In this document: piece after piece, positions 25,386 to 33,595 of the stretch
Numbering within the stretch: position 1 is the stretch's first letter
How the letters are laid out: each line of letters begins with the position of its first letter
NCBI RefSeq assembly: GCF_030403745.1
Contig: NZ_JAQMWP010000006.1
Span: 62,001-126,000 of the forward strand
Origin: Streptomyces sp. S.PB5
Lineage (GTDB): Bacteria; Actinomycetota; Actinomycetes; Streptomycetales; Streptomycetaceae
Direction of reading: 5' to 3'
DNA: 64,000 nt
The notes under the pieces: model-generated
Database searches by the model: none
Told to the model about the DNA's origin: nothing
The model's input: the letters and a program-made list of their open reading frames with translations, nothing else
Translations under genes and position numbers: made by a program

Positions 25386-26735
25386 GTGGCGCGGGACGAT
25401 TTCCCGGAGCTGCTGGGCCAGTTGAAGGAGCGCTCCGGGCTCAGTTACGGGGTGCTCGGGAAGCGGCTGCACATGAGTGCGTCCACGCTTCACCGGTACG
25501 TCAACGGGGATGCCGTACCGACGGATTACGCGCCCGTGGAACGGCTCGCGCGCCTGTGCAAGGCGACGCCCGAGGAGCTCGTCGAGCTGCACCGGCGGTG
25601 GGTGCTCGCGGATGCGATGCGGGGGCGGAAGTCGGGGGGCGGGGCGGCTGCGGCGGCCACGGCGACCGAGCCGTCCGAGGCGACCGAACCGTCCGAGCCG
25701 TCCGGCACCACCGGAGCGAGCGAGCCGGCCACAGCGGCAGCGGCGCCCGCGGCAGCCGCCGAAGCTCCCGCCGAGGTCGAACCTCCCCTGGCGGAGGCCC
25801 CCTTGGCGGCCTCCCCCGGCCCCCGTCGCCGTACCGTCGCCCTCGCCGGTGCCGCCGTCGCCGCCGTCCTTGTGACGACGGCGCTCGTCGCGGCGAACCT
25901 CGTGCCCGGCGGCGGCGGTGACGACGACCGGTCGGGGAAGGGGTCCGTGGGAGCCTCCCGGTCCGCCGGCGCGAGTGCCGGCGCCTCCGGGTCGCCGGGG
26001 GCGACGGCCGGTTCCGCGTCACCGTCCACATCCACATCCGCTTCGGCGTCGGCGAGCGGCGGTCCTGCGGCCGCGCCCTCCCGGAGCGAGGCCGCTCAGG
26101 GCGACGCGGTCCGGGACGGGGCCACGGCGCCCGCCGTCGCCGTCAACCCGTACAAGTGGGAGAACCCCTGTGGGCCGCACATCCTGATCGACCGGGCGCC
26201 CGAGCAGGTGCCCCCGCCGCCGACCGAACCGGACGCCCGCGGGTGGACCACCGCGCTCGGCGGGGTCACGGGCGGGCAGCAGATGGTCGCGCTGACCGTG
26301 CAGGGGAAGGGGAAGGCGACCGTCGTCCTCGACGCGCTGCATGTGCGGGTGGTGGAGAAGAGCGCGCCGCTCGCCTGGAACGACTTCACGATGGGCGTCG
26401 GCTGCGGGGGCGACGTGGAGAGCGCGGCGTTCGAGACGGACCTCGACGCCGGGCGGCCCGTGATCACGCCCAGGACCGGTCAGCGGGACTTTCCGTACAA
26501 GGTGAGCGAGTCCGACCCCGAGGTCTTCTACATCTTCGCGAACGCCCGGACGCACAACGTCAGCTGGTATCTGGAACTGGAGTGGTCCAGCGGCGACCGG
26601 CACGGTGTGGCCCGTGTCGACGACAACGGCAAGCCCTTCCGCACCAGCGGAAATGTGGGCCGCCCCGCGTACGACTACCCGCTCGGCGCCTCCGAATGGG
26701 AGCGCAACGAGTACGAGCCCGACATTCCCGGGTGA
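25386..26735 (+). CDS. Membrane-anchored helix-turn-helix protein with extracellular domain
   Basis: A 449-residue protein with an XRE-type HTH at residues 5-65 (LLGQLKERSGLSYGVLGKRLHMSASTLHRYVNGDAVP), an Ala/Pro/Glu linker, one transmembrane helix at about 150-172, a Ser/Ala/Gly linker, and an extracellular beta-rich domain of about 190 residues starting VNPYKWENPCGPHILIDRAP. HTH-TM-extracellular proteins of this kind are common in Streptomyces and may link wall or extracellular signals to DNA binding. The GTG at 25386 follows ggagagggagg; an upstream ATG would add an unrelated tail. The stop is 3 nt from the convergent PAP2 gene. Confidence 0.85.
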   Translation: MARDDFPELLGQLKERSGLSYGVLGKRLHMSASTLHRYVNGDAVPTDYAPVERLARLCKATPEELVELHRRWVLADAMRGRKSGGGAAAAATATEPSEATEPSEPSGTTGASEPATAAAAPAAAAEAPAEVEPPLAEAPLAASPGPRRRTVALAGAAVAAVLVTTALVAANLVPGGGGDDDRSGKGSVGASRSAGASAGASGSPGATAGSASPSTSTSASASASGGPAAAPSRSEAAQGDAVRDGATAPAVAVNPYKWENPCGPHILIDRAPEQVPPPPTEPDARGWTTALGGVTGGQQMVALTVQGKGKATVVLDALHVRVVEKSAPLAWNDFTMGVGCGGDVESAAFETDLDAGRPVITPRTGQRDFPYKVSESDPEVFYIFANARTHNVSWYLELEWSSGDRHGVARVDDNGKPFRTSGNVGRPAYDYPLGASEWERNEYEPDIPG

Positions 26736-26738
26736 CGC

Positions 26739-28112
26739 TCAGACCGTCTCGGGTTGCGGCTGCGGCTGCCGTATCTGCTCCGCGGCCGGTTCCCAGCGTG
26801 CGGTGGTGCGGATGTAGCCGTAGATCACCGAGGCCATCGCCAGCAGCAGGAGCGGCCCGGAGAGCCAGGGCCGCTCGGCCATCTGCACCGGCAGGAAGCG
26901 GTACGACAGCAGGAGCGCGGTGAAGACCGCGGCGCCGTACGCGACCAGCCGGAGCCCCGAGCGGTCCCAGCCCTGGTCGTAGGTGCGCAGGGCCGCCTCG
27001 ATGGTGAGCACGAAGACCACGCCGGCGACCAGGTCGACGCCGTAGTGGTAGCCGAAGCCCAGGGTCGCGGTGAGGGTGGCGAGCAGCCAGAACGTGCCCG
27101 CGTACCGCCCGGCGCGCGGGCACTTGCGGGTGTGGATGTAGATCGCGACGGCCCAGGCCGTGTGCAGGCTGGGCATGCAGTTGCGCGGGGTGATCCCGTC
27201 GAACGGCATGAGCTGGGGGGTGGTGATCGGCGGCAGCGTCCGCGGCCACAGGTCGGCGACCGCCCAGCGGGCGGTGTCATGGGTCTCCGCCCACAGGGCG
27301 ACCCCGGCCCAGTGCTCGGTGCCGTTGCCGTAGGCGAAGATCGGGCCGACCACGGGGTAGATCATGTAGACGGCCGGGCCGAGGAGGCCGATCACCACGA
27401 AGGTGCGGACCAGGTGGTGGCGCGGGAAGCGGCCCTCGGCCGCCACGTTGCGCAGCTGGTAGAGCGAGGCGACGACCGCGGCCACGGCGAGGTTGCCGTA
27501 GACGAAGTCGAGGGTGTTGAAGCCGATCGGGCCGGTGGCCCCGACGATCCGGCCGACCAGCCAGGACGGTTCGCCGAGCGCGTGGTCGGCGGTCGCGACG
27601 TACTGGTCGAGCACCTTCGGGAGGGCGCTGGAGGTCAGGAGCAGCCAGGTGTCGCCGACCTTGCGGCCGGTGATCAGCAGCAGGGCCATCCCCACGCCCT
27701 TGAACAGGAGTGTGCGTTCCGGGCCGGTGCGGCGGGTGTATGCAATGACGCCGTAGCCGAGGATCACCCACAGCGCGCCGGTGCCGAAGGCGTGGCCGCC
27801 GTGCAGGGGGATGTCGGCCGCCCAGCGGACCAGGGCGAGGCCGAGGTCGATGCCTATGGCGGCGCCGAGAGCTTGGAACCGCTGCCGCCAGGGGAGCACG
27901 ACCAGCATCAGCGCCAGGCCGGCGTAGAGCAGGCCGCCTGACTTGGGCGGGAGGGCCAGCTCGCGCAGCTGGTAGGTGAGGGGTCCGCGCAGGCCGTAGT
28001 GGCGTGCGGCGATCTCCAGTACGACGAAGAGTCCGAGGAACGCCACGCCCGCAGCGCCGAGCACTGCTCTTCTCGTTATTCGCGAAGACGCCCGCGATGA
28101 TTCCGGTATCAA
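26739..28112 (-). CDS. PAP2-superfamily membrane phosphatase or inositol-phosphotransferase
   Basis: A 457-residue polytopic membrane protein with about ten to twelve helices. PAP2 active-site motifs: RNCMPSLHTAWA (about 310-320; SLH contributes the catalytic His) and GFGYHYGVDLVAG (about 350-362; His and Asp). The arrangement resembles Aur1/inositol-phosphoceramide-synthase-like PAP2 proteins, so it may act on a membrane phospholipid. Ends 3 nt from the convergent HTH gene with no room for a terminator. ATG at 28112; no clear ribosome-binding site seen. Confidence 0.85.
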   Translation of the reverse strand: MIPESSRASSRITRRAVLGAAGVAFLGLFVVLEIAARHYGLRGPLTYQLRELALPPKSGGLLYAGLALMLVVLPWRQRFQALGAAIGIDLGLALVRWAADIPLHGGHAFGTGALWVILGYGVIAYTRRTGPERTLLFKGVGMALLLITGRKVGDTWLLLTSSALPKVLDQYVATADHALGEPSWLVGRIVGATGPIGFNTLDFVYGNLAVAAVVASLYQLRNVAAEGRFPRHHLVRTFVVIGLLGPAVYMIYPVVGPIFAYGNGTEHWAGVALWAETHDTARWAVADLWPRTLPPITTPQLMPFDGITPRNCMPSLHTAWAVAIYIHTRKCPRAGRYAGTFWLLATLTATLGFGYHYGVDLVAGVVFVLTIEAALRTYDQGWDRSGLRLVAYGAAVFTALLLSYRFLPVQMAERPWLSGPLLLLAMASVIYGYIRTTARWEPAAEQIRQPQPQPETV

Positions 28113-28295
28113 GATATTTGACCAGTTTGGTAGTTATGCCCGATTCGGTTGCTCATCGCGCCAGATGGGGGGTTCGTCGCGAGCCCGAACATGCTAGCGG
28201 ATGCACGCACAGGGTTCACCAAAGTTTCGTCTCGGTTTCCAAGGAACCTGTGATAGCTTGGTATGAAGTGGCAGTTTTGGTTACCAGAGGCTTCT
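28113..28295 (+). promoter_or_regulatory. Upstream region of the second cold-shock gene
   Basis: Between the PAP2 start and the second csp gene. AT-richer. tatgaa at 28262-28267 preceded by tgg is an extended -10-like element; no matching -35 was found. A leader of roughly 90 nt would result. Confidence 0.35.
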
Positions 28296-28333
28296 GAGTG
28301 CTCTTCGACCTTCCGTCGGCGGGCACTCTTTTT
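28296..28333 (+). terminator. Intrinsic terminator inside the csp copy 2 leader (attenuator)
   Basis: gagtgc at 28296-28301 pairs with gcactc at 28323-28328, with an inner cgac/gtcg stem (28306-28309 with 28315-28318), followed by five Ts at 28329-28333. It lies 33 nt before the csp ATG, downstream of the likely promoter, so it would stop transcription before the gene unless read-through occurs. Confidence 0.75.
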
Positions 28334-28365
28334 GTTTCCGGTGCCTATTCCTTAGGAGATTCAAG

Positions 28366-28569
28366 ATGGCGACCGGCACCGTGAAGTGGTTCAACTCGGA
28401 AAAGGGCTTTGGCTTCATCGAGCAGGACGGCGGCGGCCCCGACGTCTTCGCCCACTACTCGAACATCGCGACGTCCGGCTTCCGTGAGCTGCTCGAGGGC
28501 CAGAAGGTGACCTTCGACGTCACTCAGGGCCAGAAGGGCCCCCAGGCCGAGAACATCGTTCCCGCCTGA
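28366..28569 (+). CDS. Cold-shock domain protein (CspA family), copy 2
   Basis: A 67-residue cold-shock domain protein, nearly identical to the one at 210-413 (differences are scattered, for example KVTFDVTQGQKG here against KVSFDIAQGQKG). RNP1 KGFGFI and RNP2 VFAHYS are intact. ggag at 28355-28358 precedes the ATG at 28366. A T-tailed terminator sits 33 nt upstream, suggesting transcription attenuation. The same 15-bp hairpin and a DEAD-box gene follow as in the first cassette. Confidence 0.97.
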   Translation: MATGTVKWFNSEKGFGFIEQDGGGPDVFAHYSNIATSGFRELLEGQKVTFDVTQGQKGPQAENIVPA

Positions 28570-28588
28570 CGCTGACGCGTACACAAAG

Positions 28589-28622
28589 GCCGGGGCCCGC
28601 ACCTTCGGGTGCGGGCCCCGGC
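28589..28622 (+). terminator. Perfect 15-bp hairpin between csp and DEAD-box gene, copy 2
   Basis: gccggggcccgcacc at 28589-28603, loop ttcg, ggtgcgggccccggc at 28608-28622. Compared with 441-474, the third base pair changes from T-A to C-G, keeping pairing (a compensatory change). It lies 37 nt before the helicase ATG. No T-run follows. Confidence 0.8.
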
Positions 28623-28658
28623 GTATGCGCGACAGTGCCGTATCGAGGGAAGGTCCCC

Positions 28659-30356
28659 ATGAACCGCTCGGCCCGTACGAACACCGGCTCCTCCCGCTCC
28701 CGTCGGCAGGGCGCTCCCGCCCGTTCGGCCAGGACCGGGCGTGGCGCTCGCGGCGGCCGGCCCGCGGCGGCCGGTGGGGAGTTCGCCCTCCCGGTGACCG
28801 TCACCCCGGCGCTGCCGGCGGTCGAGACGTTCGCCGAACTCGATCTGCCCGACCGGCTGTTGACCACCCTGGACGCCGAGGGGGTCACCGTCCCGTTCCC
28901 GATCCAGGGCGCGACGCTGCCCAACTCGCTGGCCGGCCGTGACGTCCTCGGCCGTGGCCGCACGGGCTCCGGCAAGACCCTCGCCTTCGGCCTCGCGCTG
29001 CTGGCCCGTACGGCGGGACAGCGGGCCGAGTCCAGGCAGCCGCTCGCGCTGGTCCTCGTCCCCACCCGGGAGCTGGCCCAGCAGGTCACCGACGCCCTCA
29101 CCCCGTACGCCAAGGCGCTGCGGCTCCGGCTCGCCACGGTCGTCGGCGGGATGTCGATCGGCCGCCAGGCGTCGGCTCTGCGCGGCGGCGCCGAGGTCGT
29201 CGTCGCGACGCCGGGACGGCTCAAGGACCTCATCGAGCGGGACGACTGCCGGCTCGACCGGGTCGCGATCACCGTCCTGGACGAGGCCGACCAGATGGCC
29301 GACATGGGCTTCATGCCGCAGGTGACCGCCCTGCTCGACCAGGTGCGGCCCGACGGCCAGCGGCTGCTGTTCTCGGCGACCCTGGACCGCAACGTCGACC
29401 GGCTGGTCCGCGACTACCTCGACGACCCCGTCGTGCACTCCGTCGACCCGTCCGCGGGCGCCGTCACGACCATGGACCACCATGTGCTGCACGTCGAGGA
29501 CGACGACAAGCACGCCACCACGACCGAGATCGCCGCCCGCGACGGCCGGGTGATCATGTTCCTCGACAGCAAGCACGGCACGGACCGGCTGGTCAAGAAG
29601 CTCCTCGCGGTCGGCGTACGGGCCGCGGCCCTGCACGGCGGCAAGTCCCAGTCCCAGCGCAACCGGGCCCTCGCCCAGTTCAAGGACGGCCAGGTCACCG
29701 CCCTGGTCGCCACCAACGTCGCCGCCCGCGGCATCCACATCGACGCCCTCGACCTCGTCGTCAACGTCGACCCGCCCGGCGACCACAAGGACTACCTCCA
29801 CCGCGGCGGCCGCACCGCCCGCGCGGGCGAGTCCGGCACCGTCGTCACCCTGGTCCTGCCCCACCAGCGCCGCGACATGACCCGGCTGATGGCCGACGCG
29901 GGCATCACCCCGACGACCACCAAGGTCCGCTCGGGCGAGGCCGAACTGAACCGCATCACGGGCGCGCGGACACCCTCCGGCGTCCCCGTCGTCATCGCGC
30001 CGCCGGTCACGGAGAACCAGCCGGGCCCCACGGGTTCGGGCAAGGGGTCGGGCTCGGGCTCCCGCCGTGGCCGCCGCAGCCGCTCCGGCCAGGGCCGCCG
30101 CGGCGGCTCCGCCACGACGGGCGGCGCCTCCCCCACCACGGGCGGCACCTCGTCCACGGGGCGCTCGGCCTCGGCGGGACGCACGGCGGCCGCGGGACGC
30201 ACGGCGTCCACAGGGCGTACGTCGTCCACGGGCCGTGCCGCATCCACGGGCCGTGCGGCGACCACCGGCCGTACCGCGTCGACCGGGCGCTCCTCGTCCG
30301 CCGGGCGTTCGTCGTCCTCCGGCCGTTCCAACTCCGGCAAGGGGCAGGGCCGTTGA
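28659..30356 (+). CDS. DEAD-box ATP-dependent RNA helicase, copy 2
   Basis: A 565-residue helicase closely related to 595-2043, with the same motif order: FPIQ, GRTGSGKT, PTREL, TPGRL, DEAD, SAT, ARGIH and HRGGRTAR. After about residue 465 it carries a long C-terminal tail of about 95 residues made of Gly/Ser/Arg/Thr repeats (many TGR and AGR units), much longer than in copy 1; such basic tails often bind RNA or drive condensate formation. gagggaagg at 28645-28653 precedes the ATG at 28659. A 111-bp part of this tail (30070-30180) recurs inverted at 34635-34745. Confidence 0.95.
   Translation: MNRSARTNTGSSRSRRQGAPARSARTGRGARGGRPAAAGGEFALPVTVTPALPAVETFAELDLPDRLLTTLDAEGVTVPFPIQGATLPNSLAGRDVLGRGRTGSGKTLAFGLALLARTAGQRAESRQPLALVLVPTRELAQQVTDALTPYAKALRLRLATVVGGMSIGRQASALRGGAEVVVATPGRLKDLIERDDCRLDRVAITVLDEADQMADMGFMPQVTALLDQVRPDGQRLLFSATLDRNVDRLVRDYLDDPVVHSVDPSAGAVTTMDHHVLHVEDDDKHATTTEIAARDGRVIMFLDSKHGTDRLVKKLLAVGVRAAALHGGKSQSQRNRALAQFKDGQVTALVATNVAARGIHIDALDLVVNVDPPGDHKDYLHRGGRTARAGESGTVVTLVLPHQRRDMTRLMADAGITPTTTKVRSGEAELNRITGARTPSGVPVVIAPPVTENQPGPTGSGKGSGSGSRRGRRSRSGQGRRGGSATTGGASPTTGGTSSTGRSASAGRTAAAGRTASTGRTSSTGRAASTGRAATTGRTASTGRSSSAGRSSSSGRSNSGKGQGR
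30070..30180 (+). repeat. Inverted-duplicate copy A, inside the helicase tail
   Basis: 111 bp inside the C-terminal tail of the second helicase. Its complement is repeated at 34635-34745 with three mismatches (about 97 percent identity). This copy is in frame within the gene and is probably the source. Confidence 0.9.
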
Positions 30357-30517
30357 GACACGGCTACGGCGTCGGCGGCGCCGGGGTCTGACCGCGGCGG
30401 CCGTCGACGCCGACGCCGTACCGAGTCCTGTGGCCGATTGTGACCATTTGATGACCGCCGAAAGTGCTTTCGTGTTCAAGGAGTAGCCTGCATCCGCGTC
30501 AGGAGGAGGCCCGCCCG

Positions 30518-32524
30518 TTGAACTCATGTCATGTACCCGCGTTGCGGTTCGGTGTCCTCGGCGCCGTCGAGGTCACGAAGGACGGCGTCCCGCTCGACCT
30601 CGGCCCCCGGCAGCGCCGACTGCTGCTGCTGCGACTGCTCGTCGAGGACGGACGGCCCGTCGCGCAGGAGATCCTGCTGCGCGACCTGTGGCCCGTGGAC
30701 CGGCCGACCGGCGCCGCCTCCTCGGTGCGCGCCCACATCAGCCGGCTGCGCGCGGTCCTCGACCCCAGCCCGTCCACGCTGCTGGTCAGCGAGCCTTCCG
30801 GGTACGCCCTGAAGGCACCCCGTGAGGCCCGCGACAGCGCACTGTTCGAGGACTCCGTCGGCCGGGCGCGCGAGGCCCTGCGGGTCCGTCAACTCCCGCT
30901 CGCCCGCCAGGAGATCGACGCCGCGCTCGCCCTGTGGCGCGGCGAGGCCCTCGCCGAGGCCGCCGAGCACGCCTTCGCCCGGCGCGAGCGGACCCGGCTC
31001 GACGCCGCCCTGCAGGACGCCAAGGAACTGCGGGCCACGATCCTCGTCCAGCAGGGCGAGACCGAGCAGGCCATCGACGTCGCCGAGGACCTCGTCCTCG
31101 GGGAACCGCTGCGGGAGACGTCCTGGGCGCTGCTGATGCGGGCGCTGTACGCGGCCGGGCGGCCCGTGGAGGCGCTGCGGCGGTACGAGAAGTTCCGCGA
31201 CATGCTCGCCACCGACCTGGGCCTGGACCCAAGCCCGCAGTTGAGGGACCTGCACACCGCGATACTCCGGCACGACGCCGTCGTACTCGGACCGCAGTCC
31301 CTGGGCTCTGCCGGTGTTTCCGGTGTTTCCGGTGTTTCCGGCGCGCACGACCGGGGTCCTTCCGGTACGGGCCTCTCCGCCGGGCCCGACTCCGCCGCCC
31401 CCCGTCCGCTGTCCGCGCCGGTGCCGTTCGTGGGCCGGCGGGCGGAGACCGCGCAGTTGACCGCCCTGTTGCAGGTCGCCGCCGCGGGGCGGCCGCAGTG
31501 GGCCGTGGTGCACGGGGGGCAGGGATCCGGCAAGACGCGGCTGATGGAGGAGCTGTCCGCACGGGCCGCGGCGGCCGGGTTCACCGTCGCCCGCACCAAG
31601 GCAGGGCAGGCGCTGAGCGGGAACCGCGGAATCTCCCAGACCTGTCCCACCGTCCAGCTCCTGGACGCGCTGCGGCAGGACGGCCGGGACTCCGCCGAGG
31701 ACGAGGTCGCGCAGAAGGACCCGCTCGCCACGGTGGTCCGTGAGCTCACGGCGGGCCCCACCCTGCATGTCGTCGACGACCTCGACCAGGCACCGCAGGG
31801 CTACCACCGGCTGCTGCTGAGGCTCGCCAAGGTGGTGCGGGAAGCCCCGGTGCTGTTCGTGTGCACCCTGCGCAACCCCGACGCCCCCGTCTCCAGCAAG
31901 CTGCTCGCGGAGCTGGCCCTGCTCGGCGCGACCTGGCTGACGCTGGACCCGCTGACCACCGACGACGTCACCGAACTCCTCACGGCACACGGCGAGAACA
32001 GCACGCCCGAGGAGGCGGCGGCACTCAACCGGCGCGCTGAAGGACACCCCTTCACCCTCGCCGAGCTGCTCAAACTCCCCCCGGAACAGCGCGGCACACA
32101 GATCCCGGCCGCCGTACGGGGCATCCTGCACGCGCGTTTCCTCGAACTCCCTGAGCAGGCGCGGACGTTGCTGACCTACGCCGCCGCCGACGGGGAGTGG
32201 CTGGACATCCGGCTGCTCGCCGAAGTCCAGGGCCTCGCCCCCGACGAACTGCTGCCCCTGATCGACGCCGCCGTCACCGCCGGCATCCTGGTCTGGGACG
32301 CGGACCCCACCGCGGGCGGCACCGGCCGCTACCGGCTCCCCGAACTCCCCCGCGACGTCGTCCTGAGCACCCAGACCCCGTCCTCCCGCCAGCTCCGCCA
32401 TGCCGCCCTGGCCCGCGAACTGGCTTCCCGCGACGACACCGACCCGGCCCATCTGGCCCGCCACCTCCACGAGGCGGGCCCCATGGCCCCGGCCACCCCG
32501 CCTCACCACGCGGTGACACCATGA
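30518..32524 (+). CDS. BTAD-domain ATPase transcriptional regulator (SARP/AfsR-like)
   Basis: A 668-residue regulator. Residues 8-95 form an OmpR-type winged helix (LRFGVLGAVEVTKDGVPLDLGPRQRRLLLLRLL), 105-250 the BTAD helical domain (FEDSVGRAREALR; ALALWRGEALAEAAEHAF), then a linker with three GVSG repeats, and an ATPase domain with Walker A GGQGSGKT (333-340) and LHVVDD as Walker B (about 416-421). The C-terminus lacks the long TPR array of AfsR. TTG at 30518 is taken as start because aggaggagg at 30501-30509 precedes it. Such proteins activate secondary-metabolism or differentiation genes; no biosynthetic cluster is adjacent. Confidence 0.88.
   Translation: MNSCHVPALRFGVLGAVEVTKDGVPLDLGPRQRRLLLLRLLVEDGRPVAQEILLRDLWPVDRPTGAASSVRAHISRLRAVLDPSPSTLLVSEPSGYALKAPREARDSALFEDSVGRAREALRVRQLPLARQEIDAALALWRGEALAEAAEHAFARRERTRLDAALQDAKELRATILVQQGETEQAIDVAEDLVLGEPLRETSWALLMRALYAAGRPVEALRRYEKFRDMLATDLGLDPSPQLRDLHTAILRHDAVVLGPQSLGSAGVSGVSGVSGAHDRGPSGTGLSAGPDSAAPRPLSAPVPFVGRRAETAQLTALLQVAAAGRPQWAVVHGGQGSGKTRLMEELSARAAAAGFTVARTKAGQALSGNRGISQTCPTVQLLDALRQDGRDSAEDEVAQKDPLATVVRELTAGPTLHVVDDLDQAPQGYHRLLLRLAKVVREAPVLFVCTLRNPDAPVSSKLLAELALLGATWLTLDPLTTDDVTELLTAHGENSTPEEAAALNRRAEGHPFTLAELLKLPPEQRGTQIPAAVRGILHARFLELPEQARTLLTYAAADGEWLDIRLLAEVQGLAPDELLPLIDAAVTAGILVWDADPTAGGTGRYRLPELPRDVVLSTQTPSSRQLRHAALARELASRDDTDPAHLARHLHEAGPMAPATPPHHAVTP
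31311..31340 (+). repeat. 9-bp in-frame tandem repeat in the regulator linker
   Basis: The unit ggtgtttcc occurs three times in a row and encodes GVSGVSGVSG. It is T-richer than the flanking coding sequence, as expected of recent slippage expansion. Confidence 0.8.
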
Positions 32525-32527
32525 GAA

Positions 32528-32568
32528 ACCCCCGGGCCGACGGCGGGGGTGGCCGCCGACCCGGGGGT
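32528..32568. terminator. Bidirectional terminator between convergent genes
   Basis: acccccggg at 32528-32536 and cccgggggt at 32560-32568 form a 9-bp outer stem just after the regulator stop and before the stop of the convergent esterase gene. Confidence 0.65.
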
Positions 32569-32581
32569 GCATGGGGGGGCT

Positions 32582-33379
32582 TCAGCTCAGCTCGGCCTCG
32601 AGTGACCCGTAGTACCCGCCGATGTAGCCCGCCGGCGTGGGGTGGAAGACCTCGGTCCCGGCGGTGAGGTCGTTGATCCACGAGTCGGATCCGCACGCGC
32701 CGTGGCCCTTGAAGGCGTCCCGCACATCGAGGAAGGTGACCGGCTCCTTGGCCGCCGCGGCCTCGGCGCCCACGGCCAGCGCGTCGGCGAGGTTGTTCAT
32801 GTAGGTGCGCTTGGCCGCGCTGAGGTCGATCACCGGGCAGGTCCCGATGGTGGAGAGCGCCTGCGGATAGCCGAGGACGATGATCTCGGCGTGCGGGGCG
32901 CGTGCCTTGATGTCCTTGTAGAGCGCGGCGAGTTCGTCGACCAGCTGGTTCTTCGCGTAGTACGACATCCAGTCCGTGGCCGTCCTGCAGTAGCTGTCGG
33001 ACTCGGTGAGACAGGCCTTGACCACGGAGGAGAACTGGGCGTCGTTGCCGCCGACGGTGAGCGTGACCAGGTCGGTGCCGGTGTTCAGGGCGGACAGCTG
33101 GCCGGCGCGGACGTCCGCGATGGTCGCGCCGCTGCAGGAGACGTCCGTCAGCCGGGCCTCGTCGTGCACGGCCGCCCAGAGGGCCGGGTAACTGAGCGAG
33201 CTGCGCTTGCAGTCACCGGCGGCGCTGTCGTAGTGGCCGGCGCCGACACCGGCCGCGTACGAGTCGCCGAGGGCCACGTAGTCCACGCCGGTGGCGGCGT
33301 GGGCGGGGGCACCGGCGGTCGCCGCGAGACCGGCGAATGCCAGAACGGCACTGACTACTGCTGACTTGAATCTCCGCAT
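32582..33379 (-). CDS. Secreted SGNH-family esterase/lipase
   Basis: A 265-residue extracellular hydrolase. Signal peptide to about residue 28 (cleavage after AHA). SGNH blocks: GDSYAAG with nucleophile Ser40, oxyanion residue in VGGNDAQF (Asn112), and catalytic His in VFHPTPAG (about His246) with an Asp shortly before. Six Cys suggest three disulfides, as in Streptomyces SGNH lipases. It should cleave carboxylic esters outside the cell. The ATG at 33379 has only a weak ribosome-binding site. A set of four 11-bp repeats lies about 55-95 nt upstream of the start. Confidence 0.93.
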   Translation of the reverse strand: MRRFKSAVVSAVLAFAGLAATAGAPAHAATGVDYVALGDSYAAGVGAGHYDSAAGDCKRSSLSYPALWAAVHDEARLTDVSCSGATIADVRAGQLSALNTGTDLVTLTVGGNDAQFSSVVKACLTESDSYCRTATDWMSYYAKNQLVDELAALYKDIKARAPHAEIIVLGYPQALSTIGTCPVIDLSAAKRTYMNNLADALAVGAEAAAAKEPVTFLDVRDAFKGHGACGSDSWINDLTAGTEVFHPTPAGYIGGYYGSLEAELS

Positions 33380-33431
33380 GATCGGGGATCGTACAGAGTT
33401 TCTTCGATACGTCGACTTGCCTTTGTTGTCA

Positions 33432-33475
33432 GTGAGTTGCCGGTGAGTTGCCGGGGTGTTGTCGGGGTGTTGTCG
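33432..33475 (+). repeat. Four tandem 11-bp units
   Basis: gtgagttgccg at 33432-33442 and 33443-33453, then gggtgttgtcg at 33454-33464 and 33465-33475. All four are one related unit repeated head to tail, at the 11-bp spacing of one helical turn. They lie between the divergently read upstream regions of the esterase (minus) and the end of the gene at 33596, so they may bind a regulator of the esterase. Confidence 0.75.
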
Positions 33476-33595
33476 CACGTCCGAGGGGGTGCGTGAGCCG
33501 TCCCTTGCAGAAATTCGGTGCGCGGACGGGTTTTTGGCTCATGTGCCGTTCCGGGAGCGCTTCGAGAATTGATCTCCGCTTATTCGGACGGAATT

